Source of the DNA: Mycolicibacterium poriferae
Lineage (GTDB): Bacteria; Actinomycetota; Actinomycetes; Mycobacteriales; Mycobacteriaceae
Length of the DNA stretch: 64,000 nt
Assembly: GCF_010728325.1 (NCBI RefSeq)
Contig: NZ_AP022570.1
Coordinates: forward strand, 2,728,001-2,792,000
Direction of reading: 5' to 3'
In this document: in pieces, positions 55,146-63,409 of the stretch
How the letters are laid out: each line of letters begins with the position of its first letter
Position numbering within the stretch: the first letter of the stretch is position 1
Program-made: the position numbers and the translations under genes
Notes under the pieces: generated by a model
Told to the model about the DNA's origin: nothing
The model's database searches: none
The model's input: the letters and a program-made list of their open reading frames with translations, nothing else

Positions 55146-56585
55146 ATGGTGATGGCGCGCCACACCACGTTCCGGCTCTGTCTCGACCCCACGGTCGAGC
55201 AGTGTGAGGTGCTGGCCCGTCATGCCGGGGCGTCGCGGTTCGCGTTCAACCAGTGCCTGCGGATCGTCAAAACCAGCCTGTCTGGCCGGCGAACCGACCC
55301 GGGCACCACGGTGCCGTGGACGGTTTTCGACCTGATCAACACCTTCAATGGGTGGAAGAAGACCGAGGATGCCGGCCGGGTGTTCGCTGTCGATGCCGAC
55401 GGTGGCGTCGAAGTGGTGGTGACAGGCCTGTCTTGGCGGGGCGATGTGTGCCAGCAGGTGTTCGAGGAAGCCGCCGTTGACCTGGGTAAAGGGTTGGCGG
55501 CATGGTCTGATTCGCGCTCGGGCAAGCGCAAAGGCCGCCGCGTCGGGTTCCCACGGTTCAAGAAGAAAACCGGCGACATCCCGTCGTTTCGGCTGCGCAA
55601 CAAGCACCCCAAGGGTAAACCCGCCGCGATCCGTATCGGCGACAACGACCGGCCCCGTTCGCTCACGCTGCCCGGCATCGGCCAGATCGCCGTCCATGAC
55701 GACACCCGCCGACTGCGACGCATGCTCGCCAAGGACCGGGCCAAGATTCTGTTCGCCACCCTCAGTCGTCACGGGGGCCGGTGGTGGATCGCACTCAATG
55801 TCGAGGCCGCCGATCTGCACTCAGCTCATCAGCACCCACCCCGCCGCGACGACGGTGGCGGCTGGGTGGGGGTGGATCGCGGCCTGTCGGCGTTCCTGGT
55901 CGCCGCGACTGTAGACGGCACCGAGGTCGCCCGCATCGATGACGCCCCCAAGGCGCTGGCCGCCGGCATCGCTCATCAGCGGCGGTTGTCGAAGTCGTTG
56001 TCTCGCAAGAAGAAGGGATCACGAAACCGCAAGGATGCCGCGGCCCGGTTGGGGCGGCATCATCATCGTGTCGCCAACGTGCGCCGCCATTTCCTGCACC
56101 AGGTGTCGGGCGAGCTGGTCAAGACCCACGACCGGATTGTCATCGAAGACCTCAACGTGACCGGAATGCTGCGCAACCATCGGCTGGCCCGCGCCATCTC
56201 CGACGCCAGCTGGTCGGAGTTCGCGCGGCTGTTGCGGTACAAGCAGGCGTGGCGGGCCGGGCAGCTCATCGAAGCCGACCGGTGGTATCCATCGACCCGT
56301 CTGTGCCCTGAGTGCGGGGACATCGACAGTTCGATGACCTTGGCGGATCGGGTGTTCACCTGCGGATGCGGGCATACCGCCGACAGAGACGCCAACGCCG
56401 CGCGGAATCTGGCCCGCTGGGGCCAGGGCCACCAGCACGACACCTCAACCGATCCCCGGACCCCCAAGCAACGGGGCCGGGCCGCCAAAGCCCGCCGACG
56501 GGACGGCGCTGGCCAACACCCTCGTGTTGGTGAAACCAGCCCGAATGACGCGGGAACCGACGTTCACACCGCACCCGCGGCCTGA
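55146..56585 (+). CDS. tnpB: TnpB, IS200/IS605- or IS607-type RNA-guided nuclease
   Basis: 479 residues from ATG 55146; MVM offers two further starts. The N-terminal OrfB_IS605 helix-turn-helix-like part is followed by the RuvC acids: GVDRGLSAF (D244), VIEDLNVTGM (E334) and TADRDANAA (D413/D415). A zinc ribbon CPEC...CGC (C387, C390, C406, C408) lies before the last. All catalytic positions are present. It is unusually long because of an insertion around 55-100 and a Pro/Arg-rich tail. No TnpA accompanies it. By family knowledge it cuts DNA with an omega RNA from the element's right end. Confidence 0.9.
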   Translation: MVMARHTTFRLCLDPTVEQCEVLARHAGASRFAFNQCLRIVKTSLSGRRTDPGTTVPWTVFDLINTFNGWKKTEDAGRVFAVDADGGVEVVVTGLSWRGDVCQQVFEEAAVDLGKGLAAWSDSRSGKRKGRRVGFPRFKKKTGDIPSFRLRNKHPKGKPAAIRIGDNDRPRSLTLPGIGQIAVHDDTRRLRRMLAKDRAKILFATLSRHGGRWWIALNVEAADLHSAHQHPPRRDDGGGWVGVDRGLSAFLVAATVDGTEVARIDDAPKALAAGIAHQRRLSKSLSRKKKGSRNRKDAAARLGRHHHRVANVRRHFLHQVSGELVKTHDRIVIEDLNVTGMLRNHRLARAISDASWSEFARLLRYKQAWRAGQLIEADRWYPSTRLCPECGDIDSSMTLADRVFTCGCGHTADRDANAARNLARWGQGHQHDTSTDPRTPKQRGRAAKARRRDGAGQHPRVGETSPNDAGTDVHTAPAA

Positions 56586-56626
56586 ACCGACGACGCCCGA
56601 GAAGGGCGGTGCCGAACATTCAATAG
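56586..56626 (+). ncRNA. Right end of the tnpB unit; candidate omega-RNA 3' portion
   Basis: CGCCC-GAGAA-GGGCG (56594-56608) forms a hairpin just after the tnpB stop, and TTCAAT follows at 56619. In tnpB elements the omega RNA spans the end of tnpB and this right end, and the guide is the flanking DNA that follows. Exact RNA limits cannot be seen. Confidence 0.4.
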
Positions 56627-56646
56627 AGTTGTTCGACACGCTTTAG
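56627..56646. repeat. Right terminal inverted repeat of the IS5-family element
   Basis: AGTTGTTCGACACGCTTTAG pairs perfectly with the left repeat. Its TTA supplies the TAA stop codon of the neighbouring reverse-strand gene. Confidence 0.85.
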
Positions 56647-57200
56647 ACGACGGGTAGTGAGTCGTCGCGCCGCAGCAAGAAGAAGTACGGCCGCCTGATG
56701 CCGCGCAGATCCATTGCGCCCAAAACGGTTTGATCGTCGAGCTTACGGAAGACGTCGTTGATCGGGAGCTGGTCGTAGATCATGGTCGCGGTGTCCACGC
56801 CGCGGTAGCGGGTGGTGCGCAGCCGGGCCTTGGCACCGCGCGCCGCTAGTATCGGACGCAGCGCGGCGATGGTGCCGGCGAAGTTGCGGTTCTTCACCCC
56901 GGGAACCTTGGTGGCGACGCCGAGACCGCCGAACGCGAGAGCGGGATTGAGGGGCCACAGCGCGCTGCCGTCGGAGGTGGGGAACAGCAGGGGGTGCACG
57001 GTTTCGGCGTCGCGGAACTGCTTGCCCCACCAGCCGCTTGCGGCCAGCATGCCGTCCAGCGGGTGAGCCGTGGGTACCTCGGCACCATGCCAGGTCCCGA
57101 TCATGAACTCCGGTTCCACGGCAGGCAGTGCGTCGTAGCGTTGCAGCGCGTCGTCGGTGGTCGTCGGAGTGTCGGGCAGAACGTCGGCGAGCATCAACAT
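56643..57200 (-). CDS. GXWXG / DUF4334 domain protein
   Basis: 185 residues. FMIGTWHGAEVPT contains the name motif G-x-W-x-G (PF14231), and the C-terminal half (RGVDTATMIYDQLPINDVFRKLDD) fits DUF4334 (PF14232). Function is unknown, though such genes often sit with sterol or lipid genes. The IS5-family element inserted at its last codon: the TAA stop is made of the TA target plus an element base, and before insertion the stop would have been TAG, so the protein is unchanged. Confidence 0.82.
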   Translation of the reverse strand: MLMLADVLPDTPTTTDDALQRYDALPAVEPEFMIGTWHGAEVPTAHPLDGMLAASGWWGKQFRDAETVHPLLFPTSDGSALWPLNPALAFGGLGVATKVPGVKNRNFAGTIAALRPILAARGAKARLRTTRYRGVDTATMIYDQLPINDVFRKLDDQTVLGAMDLRGIRRPYFFLLRRDDSLPVV

Positions 57201-57214
57201 GCCCTCGACTTTAC

Positions 57215-57228
57215 TTGACACCCGTCAA
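57215..57228. promoter_or_regulatory. Dyad in the divergent GXWXG/UPF0225 promoter region
   Basis: TTGACACCCGTCAA has 5-bp arms around ACCC. Twelve of its bases (GACACCCGTCAA) recur at 40217-40228, again about 15 nt before a reverse-strand start (echA16). Confidence 0.4.
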
Positions 57229-57246
57229 TTGGGGCACACTGTCTGT

Positions 57247-57621
57247 GTGCAACCCGATGGCCTCTGTCCCTGCGGAAGCGGCGAGGTGTTCGGACGCTGC
57301 TGTCTGCCGCTACACCTGGGCGAGCGGCAGGCGCACACCGCCGACGAGCTGATGCGCTCGCGGTACAGCGCCTACGTCGCCGGCGACGCCGACTACCTGT
57401 GGCGCACCTGGCACCCCCGCACCCGCCCGGAGGACGTCGCAGTCGGCGCCGTCACCTGGTCGCGTCTGGAGATCGTCGACCGAGTCGGTGGAGGCGTCGA
57501 TGACGACGCGGGCGAGGTGGAGTTCCTGGCCCACCACCGCGCCGGGGTGCTGCACGAGCGCTCGCGCTTCAGTCGCCGAGCTGGGCGCTGGTTCTACGTC
57601 GACGGCGACATCGATGGGTGA
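57247..57621 (+). CDS. UPF0225 (YchJ-like) SEC-C motif protein
   Basis: 124 residues. The N-terminal zinc-binding SEC-C motif [13 protein letters not shown] is followed by the NTF2-like YchJ domain: [21 protein letters not shown] and [18 protein letters not shown]. Function is unknown. GTG start. It converges on ald with a 3-nt gap. Confidence 0.87.
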   Translation: MQPDGLCPCGSGEVFGRCCLPLHLGERQAHTADELMRSRYSAYVAGDADYLWRTWHPRTRPEDVAVGAVTWSRLEIVDRVGGGVDDDAGEVEFLAHHRAGVLHERSRFSRRAGRWFYVDGDIDG

Positions 57622-57624
57622 CTC

Positions 57625-58740
57625 TCAGCGCAGCGCGTGCGCCGGATCGGTGAACGGCAGGTCCAGGTCCGCGGCGACCTGCTCGGACAGCAGCGCGCCC
57701 TCGTGGGTGGACAGGCCCTTGGCCAGCGCGGAGTCGGCGCGGCACGCGTCGCGCCAACCCTTGTCGGCCAGCTTGAGCACGTACGGCATGGTCGCGTTGG
57801 TCAGCGCGTAGGTCGACGTACTCGGCACCGCGCCAGGCATGTTGGCCACGCAGTAGAACACCGTGTCGTGCACGCGGAAGGTGGGATCGTCGTGCGTGGT
57901 GGGGCGGGAGTCCTCGAAGCACCCGCCCTGGTCGATCGCGATGTCCACCAGGACGGCACCGGCCTTCATCTCGGCCACGGTCGAATTCAGCACCAGCTTG
58001 GGGGCTTTGGCGCCGGGCACCAGCACCGCGCCGATGACCAGGTCGGCCTGCTTGACGGCGTCCTCCAGGTCGAGCCGCGACGAGTAGCGCGTCTCGATGG
58101 CGCCGCCGTACTCGGCGTCGATCTTGCGCAGGATGTTGATGTTCAGATCGAACACGGTGACGTGCGCGCCCATGCCCCAGGCCACAGCGGCGGCGTTGTC
58201 GCCGGCCATGCCGCCGCCGATGACCACCACCCTGGCCGGAGCGACGCCGGGCACCCCGCCCATCAGGACGCCGCGTCCGCCCTGGGTGCGCATCAGGTGG
58301 TAGGCGCCGACCTGAGCGGAGAGCCTGCCCGCGACCTCACTCATCGGGGCCAGCAGCGGGAGCGCTCCGTCGGCAGTCTGCACCGTCTCGTAGGCGATCG
58401 ACGTGGTGCCGGAGGCCATCAGTGCGTCGGTGCACGGTTTCGAGGCGGCCAGATGCAGATAGGTGAACAGTGTCTGCCCTTTGCGCATCCGGGAGTACTC
58501 GGGCTCGATCGGCTCCTTGACCTTGAGCAGCAGCTCGGCGTCGGCCCACACCGCGTCGGCTCCGTCGACCATCTGGGCGCCGGCGCGGGTGAAATCGTCG
58601 TCCGTGATCGCCGAGCCCTCGCCTGCGCCGGCCTGGATCAGCACGTCGTGGCCGTGGCGCACCAATTCGGAGACGCCCGCCGGGGTGATCGCGACGCGGT
58701 ACTCGTTGTTCTTGATCTCGGTCGGAATTCCGACACGCAT
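57625..58740 (-). CDS. ald: L-alanine dehydrogenase
   Basis: 371 residues, the same length as the M. tuberculosis enzyme, which interconverts alanine and pyruvate plus ammonia with NAD. Catalytic and substrate residues are in [10 protein letters not shown] (Lys) and YLHLAA (His); the NAD-binding [10 protein letters not shown] lies mid-protein. [19 protein letters not shown] is typical. It diverges from aldR, its expected activator. Confidence 0.96.
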   Translation of the reverse strand: MRVGIPTEIKNNEYRVAITPAGVSELVRHGHDVLIQAGAGEGSAITDDDFTRAGAQMVDGADAVWADAELLLKVKEPIEPEYSRMRKGQTLFTYLHLAASKPCTDALMASGTTSIAYETVQTADGALPLLAPMSEVAGRLSAQVGAYHLMRTQGGRGVLMGGVPGVAPARVVVIGGGMAGDNAAAVAWGMGAHVTVFDLNINILRKIDAEYGGAIETRYSSRLDLEDAVKQADLVIGAVLVPGAKAPKLVLNSTVAEMKAGAVLVDIAIDQGGCFEDSRPTTHDDPTFRVHDTVFYCVANMPGAVPSTSTYALTNATMPYVLKLADKGWRDACRADSALAKGLSTHEGALLSEQVAADLDLPFTDPAHALR

Positions 58741-58845
58741 GATCGCTCCTCGCGCTTGGTCAGGAAGATGGAAAAGTCCTTCAAAGTGTGAAGAAACCTC
58801 GACTCTGACGCAATATCAATGATCATTATTCGCTAGCATCCGGCC
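58741..58845. promoter_or_regulatory. ald/aldR divergent control region
   Basis: This 105-nt A/T-richer gap holds the palindrome AATGATCATT (58818-58827), and a TAGCAT hexamer 6 nt before the aldR ATG that would make a leaderless transcript. Lrp-type AldR binds several boxes in this region in M. tuberculosis. The boxes are not defined here. Confidence 0.5.
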
Positions 58846-59361
58846 ATGCCAGCAGAATCGTCGGCCGACGAGCCCGGCCGACCGCAGCCGCCGAAGGATG
58901 TTCGGACCGTTGCTCTCGACGACATCGACCGTCGCATCCTCACCGCACTGCACGCCGACGCGCGGATGTCCAACAGCGCGCTGGCCGACCTGGTCGGCAT
59001 CGCCGCCTCGACGTGCCACGGACGGGTGCGCCGGTTGCAGGAGGCCGGCGTGATCCGCGGCTTCTACGCCGACATCGACCCCGCCGCGATCGGCCTGACG
59101 CTGCAGGCGATGATCTCGGTCAGCCTGCAGTTCAACGCGCGCGGCAAGATCCGTGACTTCATCGCCCAGATCCGGGCCAAGCCGCAGGTGATGGACGTGT
59201 ACTTCCTGGCCGGTGCCGACGACTTCATCCTGCACGTCGCCGCGCGCGACACCGACGATCTGCGGGCGTTCGTCGTGGAGAACCTCAACGCCGACGCCGA
59301 TGTCGCCGGGACGCAGACGTCACTGATCTTCGAACATCTGCGCGGCGCCTCTCCGCTGTAG
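58846..59361 (+). CDS. aldR: Lrp/AsnC-family regulator AldR
   Basis: 171 residues. After a 25-residue polar tail the AsnC HTH reads LDDIDRRILTALHADARMSNSALADLVGIAASTCHGRVRRLQEAGVI, with key helix ASTCHGRVRRL. The C-terminal RAM domain binds amino acids. Position opposite ald identifies it as AldR, which adjusts ald expression to alanine. Confidence 0.93.
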   Translation: MPAESSADEPGRPQPPKDVRTVALDDIDRRILTALHADARMSNSALADLVGIAASTCHGRVRRLQEAGVIRGFYADIDPAAIGLTLQAMISVSLQFNARGKIRDFIAQIRAKPQVMDVYFLAGADDFILHVAARDTDDLRAFVVENLNADADVAGTQTSLIFEHLRGASPL

Positions 59362-59374
59362 GCGCTTCAGGCCT

Positions 59375-59446
59375 CGGCGGCGAAGCGCCGCACTCAGATG
59401 CCGGCGGCGAAGCGCCGCACTCAGATCTCGGCGGCGAAGCGCCGCA
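59375..59446 (-). repeat. 27-bp tandem repeat (3 copies) made of the 3' end of hypB
   Basis: Units start at 59375, 59402 and 59429. The right-most is the hypB C-terminus (RRFAAEI-stop). Each further unit, read on the reverse strand, has GTG directly after the previous TGA and encodes VRRFAAGI-stop and then VRRFAAEA-stop. Each unit also has a CGGCG...CGCCG stem. It separates convergent aldR and hypB. Confidence 0.85.
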
Positions 59447-60260
59447 ACCAGGCGAACCAGTCGGCCATGCCCTCTCCGGTGCGGGCGCTGACCGCCAGCA
59501 CGGTGGCGGTCGGATTCACCTGTCTGATCCGCTCGGTGTAGGTCGCGACGTCGGCGTCCAGATACGGCGCCAGATCGATCTTGTTGAGCAGCACCACATC
59601 GACGGCGCGAAACATCACCGGGTACTTCAGCGGCTTGTCCTCGCCTTCGGTGATCGAGTACACCATCGCCTTGGCATGTTCGCCGACGTCGAATTCGGCG
59701 GGGCACACCAGGTTCCCGACGTTCTCGATGATGACGAGATCCAGTGCGTCGAGCTCGAGACCGGCAAGAGCGCGGTTGACCATCGGTGCGTCGAGGTGGC
59801 ATTCACCGCCGAATCCGTTGTCGGTGTTCAGCAGTGAGATCTGCGCGCCGCGTCCGGAGAGCCGCGCGGCGTCCAGGTCGGTGGCGATGTCTCCCTCGAT
59901 GACCCCGACGGCCAGCTCGCCGGCTAGTTCGTCGAGGGTGGCAGCCAGCACCGTGGTCTTGCCGGAACCGGGCGAGCTCATCAGGTTCAGTGCTCGAACT
60001 CCGTTCGATTCGAAGGCTTCCCGATTGATCGATGCGCGGAGGTCGTTCTCGGAGAAGATGGCCTGGAGAACATCCACCCGCTCGGTGGCGGTGGCGTAGC
60101 CGCTGTGGTCGCCGTGCTGATCGGTGCCGTCGTGCTCGTGCACGGTGTCGCCGGCGTGGCTGTGCACGAGGTCGCTGCCGTGGCTGTGCACGGTTCCGCC
60201 GTCGTGCTCATGCACGGTGCCGTCATCGTGGCGATGAAACCTACCCACGACCGGCCCCAT
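59421..60260 (-). CDS. hypB: Hydrogenase nickel-incorporation GTPase HypB
   Basis: 279 residues. The N-terminal 50 residues are His/Asp-rich with repeated V-H-x-H units, suited to nickel storage. The GTPase core has SSPGSGKTT, GDIATDLDAARL, the Ni-site-like CHLDA and NKIDL. By family knowledge it delivers Ni to HypA and the hydrogenase large subunit. The start chosen (MGPVVGRFHRH) overlaps hypA by 20 nt. Confidence 0.94.
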   Translation of the reverse strand: MGPVVGRFHRHDDGTVHEHDGGTVHSHGSDLVHSHAGDTVHEHDGTDQHGDHSGYATATERVDVLQAIFSENDLRASINREAFESNGVRALNLMSSPGSGKTTVLAATLDELAGELAVGVIEGDIATDLDAARLSGRGAQISLLNTDNGFGGECHLDAPMVNRALAGLELDALDLVIIENVGNLVCPAEFDVGEHAKAMVYSITEGEDKPLKYPVMFRAVDVVLLNKIDLAPYLDADVATYTERIRQVNPTATVLAVSARTGEGMADWFAWLRRFAAEI

Positions 60261-60615
60261 GCTCGACGACCTCGTCGTGGTTGCGCACATCGATCGACGT
60301 CACCAGGAACTCCTCACCACGTATCACCTCGACGGAGCCGCTGCCGCACGCCGGGCAACACACCGAGAAGCGCGACGCGATGTCCGATGTCGCGCCACAC
60401 ACGCCGCACTCCACTGCGGCGGACACCGACTCGATCTGCAACTCCGCGGCACCCAGCCCCTCATGGTCACGCACGATGCTCCAGCAGAAGAGCAGCGAGT
60501 CCGGGACCACCTGCCGCAGCGCACCCACCCGCACCCGGACGACCTCGACCGGTCGTCCCTCGGCATGCGATGTCACGACTCCGGCGATCGCATGACACAG
60601 CGACAACTCGTGCAC
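60241..60615 (-). CDS. hypA: Hydrogenase nickel-incorporation protein HypA
   Basis: 124 residues. The N-terminal MHELSLC carries the Ni-binding His2; the zinc site is CGVC...CCPAC. It is the metallochaperone partner of HypB. It is first in the hypAB unit, divergent from hypFCD across 170 nt. Confidence 0.93.
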   Translation of the reverse strand: MHELSLCHAIAGVVTSHAEGRPVEVVRVRVGALRQVVPDSLLFCWSIVRDHEGLGAAELQIESVSAAVECGVCGATSDIASRFSVCCPACGSGSVEVIRGEEFLVTSIDVRNHDEVVEHGAGRG

Positions 60616-60672
60616 ATCCGCAGGGTAATCCTGTGACCACAGCCTGCGCAGGGCCCACGGTCAACGGAAAAG

Positions 60673-60688
60673 CGCAGACCTGTCTGCG
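60673..60688. promoter_or_regulatory. Palindrome in the hypA/hypF divergent region
   Basis: CGCAGACCTGTCTGCG has 7-bp arms separated by 2 nt, 57 nt before the hypA start and 97 nt before hypF. It could coordinate both maturation operons. No regulator gene is adjacent. Confidence 0.4.
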
Positions 60689-60785
60689 AGATTGCGATTG
60701 TTGGCCCTCCAGGCGAGGGATAGCCTTGATCGGGCCGATCTGTGTCGACAGCCCACTGACGCAGAGCTGAGGAGACCCGCGCCCC

Positions 60786-63140
60786 ATGAGCGCATGTGCT
60801 GAAACCGACGGTGTGGCCCGCGTCGCTGACACCGTGCGTCTCCGGCTGCGCATCACCGGCCTGGTTCAGGGCGTGGGGTTCCGCCCCGAGGTCGCCCGCA
60901 TCGCCGCCGACCACGGGGTCACCGGCTTCGTATTCAACGCCTCCGGGGCGGTGCACTGCGAGTTCGAGGGCCCCGGCGAGCGGGTAGCCGCGGCACTGGT
61001 CCGGCTCCGCGACGCACCGCCGCCGCTCGCGCGCATCGACGCGATCGACGTCGAAACCACCGCGCCGCAGGGCGACACGACGTTCGCGATCCGACACAGC
61101 GACGACGCCACCACCACAGCAGCGCGCACCCTGGTTTCGCCCGACATCGCAGTCTGCGCCGACTGCCTGCGGGAACTGTTCGACCCGAACGATCGCCGGT
61201 ACCTGCATCCCTTCATCACATGTACGAACTGCGGTCCGCGCTACACCGTCATCACCGATCTGCCCTACGACCGGCCCGCCACGACGATGGCGGGTTTCGC
61301 GATGTGTCAGGCGTGTGCCGTCGAATACGCCGACCCCACCGACCGCCGGTTCCACGCCCAGACCATCGCCTGCCCGCAGTGTGGCCCGACGTTGAGGTGG
61401 CACGGTCCGGGCGACGGGCCGCCGGTGGCGGCGGCTGCCGCTGCGCTGCGTGGCGGGTCGATCGTCGCGATCAAAGGCATCGGCGGCTACCACCTCGCCT
61501 GCCGGGCCGACGACGACGCAGCGCTGGCAACGCTGCGTCAGCGGAAGAACCGGCCCGCCAAACCCTTCGCGGTGATGACCGCCGACATCGAGGGCGCCCG
61601 GCGCATCGCCGAGGTGGACGACGCCGCCGCCCGGTCGCTGAACGCGCCGGCAGCCCCGATCGTGCTGGTGCCGGCGCGGCCCGGAACCTTGAGCCCACTC
61701 GTGGCGCCCGGACTGCGCGACGTCGGGGTCATGGTGGCCTATTCGCCGCTGCACCATCTGCTGTTCGCTGCGCTCGGTACCGGCGCCCTGGTCATGACGT
61801 CGGCCAACCAGGGCGGCTCGCCCATCGTGTACCGCGACGGCGACCTCGACTGGATCGATGGCCTCGCCGACGCGGTGCTGACCCACGACCGGCCCATCCA
61901 TGTGCCCTGTGAGGACTCCGTCGTCGCGATCGACGACGACGGCGCCGAACTGCCGGTACGCCGATCACGCGGCTACGCGCCGCTGCCGGTCGGGCTGGGA
62001 GGCGCGGCGGGGAACCGGCCGACCGTCCTGGCCACCGGTGGCGACCTGAAGACGACCTTCGCGCTGACGGGCCCCGACGGGCGCGCGCACCTGTCCTCCC
62101 ATCTGGGTGACATGGCCGACCCTCGGACACAGCAATGCTTCACCACAGCCGTGGACCACCTGTCGTTCATGACCGGACGTCACGCCGAGCTGGTCGCCTG
62201 CGATCTGCACCCCGGCTACGCGACCAGCCGGTGGGCGCAACGACGGGGCGGGCGCGTGCGCGCCGTCCAGCACCACCACGCCCACGCGGCGGCGCTTCTT
62301 GCTGAACACGGCCGCCTCGGCGACCCTGTCGTCGCCGTGACCTACGACGGCACCGGATACGGCACCGACGGGACGATCTGGGGCGGTGAGCTGCTGGCGA
62401 TCAGCGACCCGACCCGGTTCACCCGGGTCGCTCACCTCGCACCGTTCGCACTGCCCGGCGGCGACGGCGCGGTGCGCCAACCCGCCCGGATCGCGGTGGA
62501 CCTGCTTCTCCGGGCGGGGCTCACCGGCATCGACGACCTGCCGCCCGCCGCCGCGATCGGTCCGGTCGGCATGAACATCCTGAGCCAGCAGCTGCGTCGG
62601 CAGCTCGGATGCGTTGCGACGACCAGCATGGGCCGGCTGTTCGACGCGGTGGCCAGCCTGCTGGGGGTGTGCCAGGAGGTCAGCTACGAAGGGCAGGCCG
62701 CGGTCGAACTCGAACACCTCGCCCGTACCGCACGCAGCCGCCCGACACTGGATTTCGCGTGGGACGGCGCCGTCCTCGACCCGGCGCCGGTGATCGCCGC
62801 CCTGGCCGCCGGGATGCGCGCCGGCGCCGACCGTGCCGGTTTGGCGGCGGCGTTCCACGACGCCGTCGTGCGAGCCACCGTGCGGGCGGCCACCGACACA
62901 GTCGCCGCAGCGGGCATCACCACCGTGGGCCTGACCGGGGGTGTGTTCGTCAACCGTCTGCTGCTGACCGGGATCGCTGCCGGGCTGCGGTCGCGCGGCC
63001 TGGAGGTGCTCACCCATCGGGTGGTGCCGTGCAATGACGGAGGTTTGGCACTAGGGCAGGCCGCGGTTGCCGCAGCCTCGTTCTCGGAGTGCATCGAAGA
63101 AAGGAGCGGCCAGTGTGCCTCGGAATCCCCGGCAAGGTGA
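60786..63140 (+). CDS. hypF: Carbamoyltransferase HypF
   Basis: 784 residues making the CN ligands of NiFe-hydrogenase from carbamoyl phosphate. Domains in order: acylphosphatase (VQGVGFRPEVARIA), two zinc fingers (CADC...CTNC and CQAC...CPQC), YrdC-like (GGSIVAIKGIGGYHLACRA; key KGIGGYHL), and a Kae1-like domain with HHHAHAAALLAEH and TYDGTGYGTDGTIWGGE. Full length. Its end overlaps the hypC start by 28 nt. Confidence 0.95.
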   Translation: MSACAETDGVARVADTVRLRLRITGLVQGVGFRPEVARIAADHGVTGFVFNASGAVHCEFEGPGERVAAALVRLRDAPPPLARIDAIDVETTAPQGDTTFAIRHSDDATTTAARTLVSPDIAVCADCLRELFDPNDRRYLHPFITCTNCGPRYTVITDLPYDRPATTMAGFAMCQACAVEYADPTDRRFHAQTIACPQCGPTLRWHGPGDGPPVAAAAAALRGGSIVAIKGIGGYHLACRADDDAALATLRQRKNRPAKPFAVMTADIEGARRIAEVDDAAARSLNAPAAPIVLVPARPGTLSPLVAPGLRDVGVMVAYSPLHHLLFAALGTGALVMTSANQGGSPIVYRDGDLDWIDGLADAVLTHDRPIHVPCEDSVVAIDDDGAELPVRRSRGYAPLPVGLGGAAGNRPTVLATGGDLKTTFALTGPDGRAHLSSHLGDMADPRTQQCFTTAVDHLSFMTGRHAELVACDLHPGYATSRWAQRRGGRVRAVQHHHAHAAALLAEHGRLGDPVVAVTYDGTGYGTDGTIWGGELLAISDPTRFTRVAHLAPFALPGGDGAVRQPARIAVDLLLRAGLTGIDDLPPAAAIGPVGMNILSQQLRRQLGCVATTSMGRLFDAVASLLGVCQEVSYEGQAAVELEHLARTARSRPTLDFAWDGAVLDPAPVIAALAAGMRAGADRAGLAAAFHDAVVRATVRAATDTVAAAGITTVGLTGGVFVNRLLLTGIAAGLRSRGLEVLTHRVVPCNDGGLALGQAAVAAASFSECIEERSGQCASESPAR

Positions 63141-63405
63141 TCGAGATCTGGGAGGAAGCGGGGACGCGGATGTCGACCGTCGAGTTCGGCGGTACGACGA
63201 AAACCGTCTGCCTGGCCTACCTTCCCGATATGCAGGTGGGTGAGTACACGATCGTGCACGCGGGTTTCGCGATCACCCGCCTCGACGAAGCATCGGCCAA
63301 CGAGACCCTGCAGATGTTCGCCGACCTCGGCGTGCTCGACGACGAACTGGCCGGCGAGCAACCCGACCGTCACGAGACACCGGGGGACATGAAGAGGAAT
63401 TCGGC

Positions 63406-63409
<4 letters not shown>
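63113..63409 (+). CDS. hypC: Hydrogenase assembly chaperone HypC
   Basis: 98 residues. GTG start exposes MCLGIPGKV, whose Cys2 is the Fe(CN)2CO-binding residue of the family, with AAAGGAG upstream. The C-terminal tail is longer and polar. ATGA overlap with hypD, its complex partner. Confidence 0.94.

Larger units (their letters stand above)
54243..56643. mobile_element. IS5-family element containing a tnpB gene, about 2.4 kb
   Basis: Perfect 20-bp inverted repeats bound the whole interval. Inside are a leftward DDE transposase filling the left third and a rightward tnpB filling the right two thirds. An ordinary IS5-family copy of this type would be about 0.9 kb, so a tnpB unit appears to have landed between the transposase start and the right terminal repeat. 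The outer element could still be mobile and carry tnpB along. Confidence 0.8.
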
